This document shows, piece after piece, positions 42,735 to 50,228 of a stretch of 64,000 nt of DNA. Numbering within the stretch: the stretch's first letter is position 1; every line of letters begins with the position of its first letter. The stretch lies in contig JADIZZ010000012.1 in the NCBI GenBank assembly GCA_016704535.1, positions 62,001-126,000 of the forward strand, read 5' to 3'. The notes under the pieces were generated by a model that did not search any database, was not told the origin of the DNA, and saw only the letters and a list, made by a program, of their open reading frames with translations. Source of the DNA: Betaproteobacteria bacterium. Its GTDB lineage: Bacteria > Pseudomonadota > Gammaproteobacteria > Burkholderiales > Burkholderiaceae_C. Made by a program: the position numbers and the translations under genes.

Positions 42735-44150
42735 TTACAGCGAGTAGTACATGTCGAACTCGCAGGGGTGCGTGGCCATGCGGAAGCGGGTCACTTCCTG
42801 CATCTTCAGTTCGATGTAGGCGTCGATGTACGAGTCGGTGAAGACACCGCCCTTGGTCAGGAAGCCGCGCTCCTTGTCCAGGTAGTCCAGCGCCTGGTCG
42901 AGGCTGTGGCAGACGGTCGGGATGGCCGCGTTCTCTTCCGGCGGCAGGTGATAGAGGTCCTTGGTGGCGGGGTCGCCGGGGTGGATCTTGTTTTCCACGC
43001 CGTCCAGGCCCGCCATCAGCAACGCGCTGAAGCCCAGGTAGGGGTTCATCAAGGGATCGGGGAAACGCGCCTCGACGCGACGGCCCTTGGGGCTGGCGAC
43101 ATAGGGGATGCGGATCGACGCCGAGCGGTTCTTCGCCGAGTAGGCCAGCTTCACCGGCGCCTCGAAGCCCGGCACCAGGCGCTTGTAGCTGTTGGTGCCC
43201 GGGTTGGTGATGGCGTTCAGCGCACGGGCGTGCTTGATGATGCCGCCGATGTAGTACAGCGCGAACTCCGACAGGCCCGCGTAGCCGTCACCGGCGAACA
43301 GGTTCTTGCCGTCCTTCCACACGCTCTGGTGCACGTGCATGCCGCTGCCGTTGTCGCCGACGACGGGCTTGGGCATGAAGGTCGCCGTCTTGCCGTAGGC
43401 GTGAGCCACGTTGTGGATGACGTACTTCTGCAGCTGCGACCAGTCGGCGCGTTGCACCAGCGTGCTGAACTTGGTGCCCAGCTCGTTCTGGCCCGGGCCC
43501 GCCACTTCGTGGTGGTGCACTTCGACCGGGATGCCCAGGCTTTCGAGGATCAGGCACATCTCGCTGCGCATGTCCTGGAAGCTGTCGACCGGCGGCACCG
43601 GGAAGTATCCGCCCTTGACGGCCGGGCGGTGGCCCATGTTGCCGCCTTCGAAGCTGCTGCCGGTGCTCCACGGCGCTTCTTCGGAGCCGATCTTGAACGA
43701 GCAGCCGGACATGTCGTTCGTCCACTGGACCTGGTCGAAGATGAAGAACTCGGGCTCGGGGCCGAAGTAGGCGGCGTCACCCAGGCCGCTGCTCTTCAGG
43801 TAGGCCTCGGCACGCTTGGCCAGCGAACGCGGGTCGCGCTCGTAGGGCTTGCCGTCGGTGGGGTCGAGCACGTCGCAGCTGAGCAGGATCGTCGGCTCTT
43901 CGAAGAACGGGTCCATGTTGGCCGTGTTCGGGTCGGGCATCAGCAGCATGTCCGAGGCTTCGATGCCCTTCCAGCCGGCGATGGAGCTGCCGTCAAAGGC
44001 GTGGCCGGAGATGAACTTGTCTTCGTCGAAAGCGGACACAGGCACGGACACATGCTGTTCCTTGCCGCGGGTGTCGGTGAAGCGGAAGTCGACGAACTTG
44101 ACTTCGTTCTCCTTCACCATCTTCATCACGTCGGCAACGGTCTTGGCCAT
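42735..44150 (-). CDS. glnA: Glutamine synthetase type I
   Basis: A 471-residue dodecameric enzyme making glutamine from glutamate, ammonia and ATP. The metal and substrate sites are present (FIFDQVQWTNDMSGCSFKIG, EVHHHEVAGPGQNELG, NGSGMHVHQSVWKDGKNLF, RNRSASIRIP-like KNRSASIRIPYVASPKGRRV). The adenylylation tyrosine is Y400 in KDLYHLPPEE, so control by GlnE adenylyltransferase is expected. Upstream lie a likely sigma-54 promoter and an NtrC site. The regulator genes ntrB and ntrC follow downstream past a hairpin. Confidence 0.97.
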   Translation of the reverse strand: MAKTVADVMKMVKENEVKFVDFRFTDTRGKEQHVSVPVSAFDEDKFISGHAFDGSSIAGWKGIEASDMLLMPDPNTANMDPFFEEPTILLSCDVLDPTDGKPYERDPRSLAKRAEAYLKSSGLGDAAYFGPEPEFFIFDQVQWTNDMSGCSFKIGSEEAPWSTGSSFEGGNMGHRPAVKGGYFPVPPVDSFQDMRSEMCLILESLGIPVEVHHHEVAGPGQNELGTKFSTLVQRADWSQLQKYVIHNVAHAYGKTATFMPKPVVGDNGSGMHVHQSVWKDGKNLFAGDGYAGLSEFALYYIGGIIKHARALNAITNPGTNSYKRLVPGFEAPVKLAYSAKNRSASIRIPYVASPKGRRVEARFPDPLMNPYLGFSALLMAGLDGVENKIHPGDPATKDLYHLPPEENAAIPTVCHSLDQALDYLDKERGFLTKGGVFTDSYIDAYIELKMQEVTRFRMATHPCEFDMYYSL

Positions 44151-44240
44151 TCAGATCTCTCCTACAGGGGCTCGGGGATGGGTATTTGGGCGGGGTGCGG
44201 GCGGTGCGGGGCTGGGCCCCAACAAAGCGCAGGGGAATTT

Positions 44241-44257
44241 AGCAGAAAGCATGCCTG
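44241..44257 (-). promoter_or_regulatory. Probable sigma-54 promoter for glnA
   Basis: On the minus strand CAGGCATGCTTTCTGCT carries the invariant GG and GC dinucleotides of -24/-12 promoters at exactly 12-base spacing, with partial match to the rest of the consensus. It lies about 90 bases before the glnA start. A sigma-70 promoter may also exist. Confidence 0.5.
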
Positions 44258-44321
44258 CGGCCGCTGACGGTGCACGGCCCCGTGCAGGCTGTGCGGACGA
44301 CGATTGCGCCGGCTCAACAAC

Positions 44322-44336
44322 GCACCAAATTGGTAT
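44322..44336. promoter_or_regulatory. Probable NtrC-binding site upstream of glnA
   Basis: GCACC-AAATT-GGTAT fits the NtrC pattern GCACY-N5-RGTGC in one half and partly in the other, and its core ACCAAATTGGT is a perfect dyad. It stands about 70 bases upstream of the -24/-12 promoter, a usual enhancer distance. Confidence 0.5.
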
Positions 44337-44347
44337 GAGCAGAGATA

Positions 44348-45151
44348 TCACCGCACCAATTCGGGGCCCAGCTGCGACCCGCGTGCTTCCAGCCCGGCGC
44401 GCAGCGCGGCATACGCTTCGAGCGGGTCACCGCGGCCCTTCACGCCCAGCTCGATATGACGGCCGTAAGTCGGGTGATCGACGCTGGGCAGGCTGAACAC
44501 CTTGCAGCCCGGATAGCGGGCCTCGATGTCCTCCATCAGCGGGGTCAGGCTGGCTTCCATGGCGCCGAAGACGATGACCGAACGTTCCACGGTGCGCGCG
44601 CCGCCGTGCAGGTGGGCATAGCGCTGGTCCAGCACCCACTCGATCATCGGCCAGGCCATCACCGGGAAGCCGGGCACGAAGTGCACGTCGCCGACGCTGA
44701 AACCCGCGATCTTGTTGTAGGGGTTGGGGATGATCTGCGCGCCGACCGGGAACACGCCCATGTTCAGGCGGTGCAGATTGTCGGCGCGCTCGGGCTCGAA
44801 AGGCAGGCCCTGCTCGACGGCGACATCGCGCATGCGTTCGAGAATGAACTGACGCGCCTGCGGGTGCAGTTCGAGTTCGACACCCAGCGCCGCGGCGGCG
44901 CACTGGCGCGTGTGGTCGTCGGGCGTGGCGCCGATGCCGCCGCAGCTGAAGACGAGGTCGCCGCTGGCAAAGGCTTCGCTCAGCGCGGCGGTGATGCGCG
45001 GGCGGTCGTCGCCGACGTAACGCGCCCACGACAAGGCCAGGCCGCGCGCGGTGAGCAGCTCGATGACCTTGGCCAGGTGCTTGTCCTGGCGCTTGCCGGA
45101 GAGGATCTCGTCGCCGACGATGACGAGGCCGATGTTCTGGGTGGCGTTCAT
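44348..45151 (-). CDS. CinA-like molybdopterin-binding domain protein
   Basis: A 267-residue protein of the MoCF/CinA N-terminal type. GLVIVGDEILSGKRQDKHLA at the start and FSCGGIGATPDDHTRQCAAA in the middle are the nucleotide/pterin-binding signatures. The C-terminal nicotinamide-nucleotide amidase domain of full-length CinA is absent, as in the short-form proteins. Related stand-alone proteins have been linked to ADP-ribose or FAD pyrophosphatase activity, but function here is open. It is the last gene of the six-gene minus-strand operon, overlapping the EI24 gene by four bases (ATGA). Confidence 0.85.
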   Translation of the reverse strand: MNATQNIGLVIVGDEILSGKRQDKHLAKVIELLTARGLALSWARYVGDDRPRITAALSEAFASGDLVFSCGGIGATPDDHTRQCAAAALGVELELHPQARQFILERMRDVAVEQGLPFEPERADNLHRLNMGVFPVGAQIIPNPYNKIAGFSVGDVHFVPGFPVMAWPMIEWVLDQRYAHLHGGARTVERSVIVFGAMEASLTPLMEDIEARYPGCKVFSLPSVDHPTYGRHIELGVKGRGDPLEAYAALRAGLEARGSQLGPELVR

Positions 45152-45996
45152 GTGCGAAGGTCGGTGGCAAAGCCGGAAGGCAGGGCGGACAGCACGGGCG
45201 TCTGCGCGTCACGCAGCCGCTGCAGTTCGGCCAGCGTGAAATGAGCGAACCAGCAGGCGGCGAAGGCGAAGACCAAGGTGTACAACCAGACCGACACCAC
45301 CACCAACAGCGGCGCGAAGATCAGCGCCGCAGCGCTGGCCGCCCACAGCAGCGAAGGCAGCGCACCGAGGTAGCCGCAAACCACGCCGATGGCGAGCAGC
45401 GACCAGCGGCGGCTACGCAGCACGAAACGCCGCTCGGGCGCCGTGGCATGGGCGGCAAGCACGTCGAAAGCGAAGACGCGACAAGTCAGCCAGCCCCAGA
45501 TCAGCGGCGGCAAGACCAGCACCAGCGGCGGAATGAACCAAAGCGGAATGCTCAGCACCAGCGCCGCCAGCGCCGCTGCCGTGCAAGTCAGCGCCCACAG
45601 CACGCCCTGCCACCACCCCGCGCCATGGCGGCGCTCCAGTGTCGGGAAGCGCCGTGCAACGACCATGCGCACCACCACCGGCGTCACCAGCAGCGCCACC
45701 AGCAGCAGCGTGGCCACCACCACCACCGGCACCGACAACGCGACGACGATCATCGGCGCCATCAGCGTGCGCAACTGGTTCGCTCCTATGGATTCCAGCC
45801 ATTGCAGCATGGCTGCGACCAGCTCCCAGTCCTCGAGCGCGCCGCGCACCATGGCCACGGTGCTTTCCCAGTAAGTCCAGCCCAGCAGCGCTACAGCGCC
45901 GCCACCGACCACCAGCGGCAGCAGCGACCACAGGATGACGCGCGGGTGCAGGCAATAGGCGGCGGCGCGCCAGAACGCGTCGAAAAGGTCGTTCAT
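45148..45996 (-). CDS. EI24-domain membrane protein
   Basis: A 282-residue membrane protein with about six helices and the EI24/CysZ-like layout (an early pair, then MIVVALSVPVVVVATLLLVA, LVLSIPLWFIPPLVLVLPPL, and IFAPLLVVVSVWLYTLVFAF). CysZ members carry sulfate, but this one lacks a cysteine-pathway neighbourhood, so no substrate is assigned. The ATG at 45996 overlaps the desaturase stop (ATGA). The short extension to an upstream ATG is not needed. It is coupled on both sides. Confidence 0.8.
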   Translation of the reverse strand: MNDLFDAFWRAAAYCLHPRVILWSLLPLVVGGGAVALLGWTYWESTVAMVRGALEDWELVAAMLQWLESIGANQLRTLMAPMIVVALSVPVVVVATLLLVALLVTPVVVRMVVARRFPTLERRHGAGWWQGVLWALTCTAAALAALVLSIPLWFIPPLVLVLPPLIWGWLTCRVFAFDVLAAHATAPERRFVLRSRRWSLLAIGVVCGYLGALPSLLWAASAAALIFAPLLVVVSVWLYTLVFAFAACWFAHFTLAELQRLRDAQTPVLSALPSGFATDLRT

Positions 45997-46934
45997 CGGC
46001 CCACCAGCCGGGTCAGGCCCAGCCACTGTTGCGCCCAGAAGCCACGCCCGTAGTCACGGCCCTGCAGCTGGTCGGGCACGCCGGTGGGGCCATAGCCGCG
46101 GTCGAAACGCGCCGTGCCGAAGAGCAGGTCCCACACCGGAAACAGCACCGAGAAGTTGTGCCCACCGGGTGTGCCCGTGCCCTGCCATTCGGCGATGGCG
46201 TGGTGCTCGCGATGGAATCGCGGACTGACGAGGACGCGGCCGAAGAAACGTCCGAAGTGCATGCGCACATTGGCGTGCGACAGGCTTTCCAGCAGCTGCG
46301 TCACCGCCACCACGCCGACGAACTGTGCCGGCGCGATGCCCACACCCAAAGCGACGATGACCACCGCACTGTCGACGAGCAAATCGTCGAGCAGGTGGTT
46401 GCGGTTGTCGGACCACAGCGTCATCTGGCGTTGGCTGTGGTGCAGCGCGTGCAACTGCCACCACCAGCCAAAGCGGTGCTGGGCGCGGTGCAGGCCGTAG
46501 TGCACGGCATCGAAGAGCACGAGGTAGAGCACGAAGCTCACCCAGGCGATGTCGGTGACGCCGGGCCACAGGTCGTCGAGCGCGAAGCTCGGCAAGCCGG
46601 CCACGCGCAACTGGCCGACGAGGCCAGTCCACAGCGGTTCGACCGTGAAGAACAGCGCCACGCGGAACAGGCCCAGGCGGTGGATCAGCGTGTAGATCAC
46701 GTCGACGCGCACCGCGGCGCGGTCGGTCAGCGGCTCCACCGGGCGCCAACGCTCGAGCGCGCGAAACAGGGTCAGCATGACGGCGATCTGCAGCAGGCCG
46801 ACCAGCAGCCAGCCCGTAGCGACGAAACCGTCTTCCAGCAGGTTACCCATGCCCATGCCGAAGAGCATCGGCTGCATCACGGTCTCGAACAGCGCCTGCT
46901 GCACCTGGCCGAAGAGGTCGGTCAGGGTGTTCAT
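45993..46934 (-). CDS. Sterol desaturase / fatty acid hydroxylase superfamily protein
   Basis: A 313-residue membrane di-iron enzyme. The histidine clusters are present: HYGLHRAQH, HALHHSQ and HREHH, with ESLSHANVRMHFG between them. N-terminal membrane helices (ATGWLLVGLLQIAVMLTLF and others) complete the family pattern. Such enzymes hydroxylate or desaturate lipids using oxygen. The substrate here is unknown, and hopanoids, ornithine lipids or alkyl chains are all possible. Translationally coupled to the deacetylase gene before it and the EI24 gene after it. Confidence 0.87.
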   Translation of the reverse strand: MNTLTDLFGQVQQALFETVMQPMLFGMGMGNLLEDGFVATGWLLVGLLQIAVMLTLFRALERWRPVEPLTDRAAVRVDVIYTLIHRLGLFRVALFFTVEPLWTGLVGQLRVAGLPSFALDDLWPGVTDIAWVSFVLYLVLFDAVHYGLHRAQHRFGWWWQLHALHHSQRQMTLWSDNRNHLLDDLLVDSAVVIVALGVGIAPAQFVGVVAVTQLLESLSHANVRMHFGRFFGRVLVSPRFHREHHAIAEWQGTGTPGGHNFSVLFPVWDLLFGTARFDRGYGPTGVPDQLQGRDYGRGFWAQQWLGLTRLVGR

Positions 46935-47743
46935 CGCAGTGTGTTCGCTGCAGTGCGGTACCGAGGGTGGTCACGCAGCGTCGCGAAGCACAGGCCCTTG
47001 GCCCGCAGGCCAGTGATCAAGGGTTCGAGCACCGCCGGCGCCCAGGCGTCCTGACGCGACCAGATGCCCAGATGCGCGAGCAGCACGTCGCCCGCACGGA
47101 CGTCGCGCAGCGCCCGCTGCAACAGCTGCGCGTTGGGAAACTTGTCGCTGGGCAGCTCGTCGCCCAGGAAACCGGCGGGTGCCCAGCCGACGTGCGTCCA
47201 GCCACAGGCCGCCGCGGCCTTCAACAACGCCGGCGAGGTCTTGCCCCCCGGGGCGCGGAAGATCGAGGCCATGCGCTGCCCGGTCATTGCTTGCAGGCGC
47301 AGGGCGGGCTTATCGAGCTCGACGCAGTACTGCGCCGACGTCAACGTTCGCACGCGACCCGCCTGCGGCCCTTGCGACGGCTTCACGCGCAGGCCATCGG
47401 GCACGTCGGCGAGCCAGCTGTCGTGGTCCCAGGTGTGCGAGCCGAAGGCGTGGCCCTCGGCAGCACGCGCGCGCCACCAATGGGCCCAGGTGTCGTCGAG
47501 ACTGCTGCCCCCGGTCAGCGTGCGTTCGTTGGCCAAGAAGAAGGTGGCCTTTACCCCATGGCGCTGCAGCACTTCGGCCACCAGCGGCGCCACGCCCATG
47601 TGCCCGGTGTCGAAGCTGAGATAGACGGGGCGCTCGCAAGCTGCCTCGGCGGCTCGAGCCACGCCAGCCGCCAGGGCGAGAGTGACCGCGACGCTGAGCG
47701 CGCCTACCAGCGCCCGTCGCGCCACGCTACTGCCTGGGCGCAT
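46931..47743 (-). CDS. Exported polysaccharide deacetylase-like protein
   Basis: A 270-residue NodB-like protein with a signal peptide (ALVGALSVAVTLALAAGVAR, cleaved near 31). The first motif reads SFDTGHMG, where classic NodB enzymes have TFDDG. The catalytic-base aspartate is kept but the metal-binding second aspartate is threonine. The second motif SHTWDHDSW keeps both histidines, and FRAPGGKTSP matches the RxPY-like loop. Activity may be altered or lost, or another residue may bind the metal. It starts 17 bases inside the end of the YncE-like gene and overlaps the desaturase gene by four bases. Confidence 0.82.
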   Translation of the reverse strand: MRPGSSVARRALVGALSVAVTLALAAGVARAAEAACERPVYLSFDTGHMGVAPLVAEVLQRHGVKATFFLANERTLTGGSSLDDTWAHWWRARAAEGHAFGSHTWDHDSWLADVPDGLRVKPSQGPQAGRVRTLTSAQYCVELDKPALRLQAMTGQRMASIFRAPGGKTSPALLKAAAACGWTHVGWAPAGFLGDELPSDKFPNAQLLQRALRDVRAGDVLLAHLGIWSRQDAWAPAVLEPLITGLRAKGLCFATLRDHPRYRTAANTLR

Positions 47744-48737
47744 GGTCCAACGTCCACACCCCGTGCGGCGATCGGCCGACCATGATCTGCCGCACCACCT
47801 TCTTCTCCTCGATGTCGATGAAGCTGAGCTTGCGGGCCCAGCGCGAGCTGACCATCAGCGTGCGGTTGTCGCGCATCATTTCCATGCAGTCGGGGCCACC
47901 GGGCGCCGGGTACTCGGCCACCACGGCCAGCGTCTGCGTGTCGATGAGGCTGATGGTGTTGGCCACGCGGTTGCTGACGAAGACATGACGACGATCACCG
48001 CGGGCGCGGAAGGCGTGCGCGCCTTCACCGGTGGGAATGCGCTTGATGAATTTGGGCTGCGCGCCGCTGACGTCCCAGGCCTCGACGAAGCGGTCGCCGG
48101 TCAATCCCACGAGCAAGGTGCGGTCGTCAGCGGTCAGGTAGAGGTCGGCCGGCATCTTCCCGACCTTGACCTTCCAGCGCGGCGTCTGCGTCGCCAGGTC
48201 GATGGCCATCAGCTCGTCGCTGTCCTGCAGCGAGGCGTAGACCACCGAACTCTTGCTGTCGATGTTGAGATGGCTGGGAGTCTTGGGCGCCTCGATGCGC
48301 TTGACCAGCTTGAATGGCTGCTCGGCGCTGGCACCCTGCCAACGGTAGAGGTCGACGTGGTTCAACCGGTTGGCCGCCGTCACGAACCATTTCATGTCGG
48401 GCGAAAACCGCAGGTGGTAGGGGTCGTCGATGTCGCGCACGGTCCGCATCACGCGACCGTCGGCGGGGTCGATGAAGGTCAGCGTGTTGCCAGTGGCGCT
48501 GGCCACGATCAGCGTCTTCTCGTCGGGGGCCAGGTAGAGGTGGTGCGGCTCCTTGCCGGTGGGCACGCGCCGCAGCACGGTGAAGGTGGCGGGGTCGATG
48601 ATGCTGATGTCGGCGTCCTGCGAGTTCAGCACGAAGATCGGGGGCGCGGCCTGTGCGACCACCGCGGTGCCCAGCAGCGCGGCGCAGGACAGCAAGCGCC
48701 GCGCGGTGGCCCGGCATCGACGGGTGAGTGCCGCCAT
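47727..48737 (-). CDS. Exported YncE/YVTN-type beta-propeller protein
   Basis: A 336-residue protein with a signal peptide (LLSCAALLGTAVVAQA, cleaved near 30) and seven repeats of about 42 residues of the YVTN type (ISIIDPATFTVLRRVPTGK, LTFIDPADGRVMRTV, SLIDTQTLAVVAEYPAPG). These form a seven-bladed propeller. YncE in E. coli binds DNA, and other members carry quinones or act as scaffolds, so function is not predictable here. The ATG at 48737 gives the signal peptide. The longer frame is antiphase to the upstream gene. It is second in the six-gene operon. Confidence 0.85.
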   Translation of the reverse strand: MAALTRRCRATARRLLSCAALLGTAVVAQAAPPIFVLNSQDADISIIDPATFTVLRRVPTGKEPHHLYLAPDEKTLIVASATGNTLTFIDPADGRVMRTVRDIDDPYHLRFSPDMKWFVTAANRLNHVDLYRWQGASAEQPFKLVKRIEAPKTPSHLNIDSKSSVVYASLQDSDELMAIDLATQTPRWKVKVGKMPADLYLTADDRTLLVGLTGDRFVEAWDVSGAQPKFIKRIPTGEGAHAFRARGDRRHVFVSNRVANTISLIDTQTLAVVAEYPAPGGPDCMEMMRDNRTLMVSSRWARKLSFIDIEEKKVVRQIMVGRSPHGVWTLDHAPRQ

Positions 48738-48766
48738 GGAACGGCGCGCGGCGAACCTGTTGTTCG

Positions 48767-49579
48767 TCACTCGTCGTCGCCGCCCAGCAGCCCTCCAAGC
48801 AGTCCGCCCCCCACGGCCAGCCCGCCCAGCGTGCTTTCCTCCCTTCGCCCGCCCTGCTGCGGTGCCGCAGCGAAAACGCGCGAGGCCAGGCGCGAGAACG
48901 GCAGGCTTTGCAGCCAGATCGTGCCCGGGCCGGTGAGCTTGGCGAAGAACAGACCTTCGCCACCGAACAGCGCAGTCTTGATCTTGCCGACGTACTGGAT
49001 CTCGAAATCGACGCTGGGCGTATAGGCCACGACGCAACCGGTATCGACCAGCAGCGATTGCCCGGCGTGCAGCTCGCGCCGCACCACGGTGCCGCCGGCG
49101 TGCACGAAGGCCAAGCCGTCGCCTTCCAGCTTCTGCATGATGAAACCTTCGCCGCCGAAGAAGCCGGCGCCCAGCTTCCTCTGCAGCGCGATGCCCAGCG
49201 AGACGCCGCGCGCGGCGCACAGGAAGGCGTCCTTCTGGCAGATCAGCATGCCGCCGAGCTGGCGCAGGTCCATCGGCAGGATCTTGCCCGGGTAGGGCGC
49301 GCCGAAGGCCACGCGCTGCTTGCTCGACGAAGCGTTGGTGTAGACGGTGGTGAAGAGCGATTCGCCCGTCACCAGCCGCTTGCCGGCGCCCAGCAGTTTG
49401 CCGAAGAGGCCACCCTGCTGAGCGCTGCCGTCGCCGAAGACGGTGTCCATCGTGATGCCGGTGTCCATGAAGAACATGCTGCCGGCCTCGCCGACGGCGG
49501 CCTCGCCGGGGTCGAGTTCGACCTCGACGAACTGCATCTCCGAGCCCTTGATCTCGTAGTCCACCACGTCCATACCCAT
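48767..49579 (-). CDS. AIM24/TIGR00266-family protein
   Basis: A 270-residue soluble beta-fold protein of the AIM24 (TIGR00266) family. Typical stretches: MQFVEVELDPGEAAVGEAGS, MLICQKDAFLCAARGVSLGI, GFFGGEGFIMQKLEGDGLAF and a glycine-rich end (LGGLAVGGGLLGGLLGG). Bacterial function is unknown; the mitochondrial relative supports cristae and respiratory organisation. The start at 49579 follows GGAGG at seven bases; upstream ATGs lack such a site. It probably heads the six-gene minus-strand operon, with a 29-base gap before the propeller gene. Confidence 0.87.
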   Translation of the reverse strand: MGMDVVDYEIKGSEMQFVEVELDPGEAAVGEAGSMFFMDTGITMDTVFGDGSAQQGGLFGKLLGAGKRLVTGESLFTTVYTNASSSKQRVAFGAPYPGKILPMDLRQLGGMLICQKDAFLCAARGVSLGIALQRKLGAGFFGGEGFIMQKLEGDGLAFVHAGGTVVRRELHAGQSLLVDTGCVVAYTPSVDFEIQYVGKIKTALFGGEGLFFAKLTGPGTIWLQSLPFSRLASRVFAAAPQQGGRREESTLGGLAVGGGLLGGLLGGDDE

Positions 49580-49734
49580 GCCAACACCTCCATACACTTC
49601 AAGTCGACTCGGGATGGTACCGAAGGCCAGTGTCGGCGGCCGCCCCCTGGCCTTGGGGTCGGGCGAGCACCAGCGGCTGCGCGGCCGCTGCGGATAATCC
49701 GAACGCATCACGGCCCCCAGCGACTTCTGATCCC

Positions 49735-50115
49735 ATGCCCACCGCCATCCTCGCCATCAGCCTCGGCGCCGCACTCGGCGCGCTGCTGCGCTGGGGTCTC
49801 GGCGTCGGGCTCAACCACCTGTTCCCGGCCCTGCCGATGGGCACGCTGGTGGCCAACCTGACGGGTGGCTATCTCGTCGGCTTGGCGCTGGCGCTGTTCT
49901 CGCAGCTGCCTGAGCTGCCTCCCGAGTGGCGGCTCTTCGTCATCACCGGCTTCCTGGGCGGGCTGACGACCTTCTCCACCTTCTCGGCCGAGGTGGTACA
50001 CGCGCTGCAATCCGGCCGCACCGGCTGGGCCGTGGCCACCGTGGTCACGCACGTGCTGGGCTCGCTGCTGCTGACACTGGCCGGCATGGCCACGCCGACG
50101 CTGCTGAGGGCCTGA
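49735..50115 (+). CDS. crcB: Fluoride ion channel CrcB/Fluc
   Basis: A 126-residue four-helix protein that forms a dimeric fluoride export channel. Marks of the family are GAALGALLRWGL near the N-terminus, LVANLTGGYLVGL with the conserved asparagine, and GFLGGLTTFSTFSAEVV with the phenylalanine-box and threonine/serine track. The start at 49735 gives the usual N-terminus. I looked for a fluoride riboswitch in the 155 bases upstream and saw none. It is divergent to the AIM24 gene. Confidence 0.93.
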   Translation: MPTAILAISLGAALGALLRWGLGVGLNHLFPALPMGTLVANLTGGYLVGLALALFSQLPELPPEWRLFVITGFLGGLTTFSTFSAEVVHALQSGRTGWAVATVVTHVLGSLLLTLAGMATPTLLRA

Positions 50116-50140
50116 ATATCGCTCGTGGCGACGGCTCATC

Positions 50141-50171
50141 CTAGGCTAGTCGCTCTAGGGGCGACACCTAG
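50141..50171. repeat. Cluster of four CTAG tetramers upstream of ETF-QO
   Basis: CTAG, usually rare in bacterial DNA, occurs four times in 31 bases (50141, 50146, 50155, 50168). The segment lies between crcB and the ETF-QO gene and includes TAGAAT, which could be a -10 box. A binding role is possible but untested. Confidence 0.4.
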
Positions 50172-50228
50172 AATCAGCTGGCAATCTTTGCCCTGATCAC
50201 CCGTCCCCAGGACGCGGAGCCCCTTGAG

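Noticed and set aside
44351..44366. A second NtrC-like sequence, GCACC-N5-GGGGC, near glnA
   Set aside because: It lies inside the 3' end of the CinA-like gene, matches only one half of the pattern, and is better explained as coding sequence.
49580..49734. Possible fluoride riboswitch upstream of crcB
   Set aside because: I looked for the conserved pseudoknot segments of the crcB motif and found none; only ordinary GC-rich sequence is seen.
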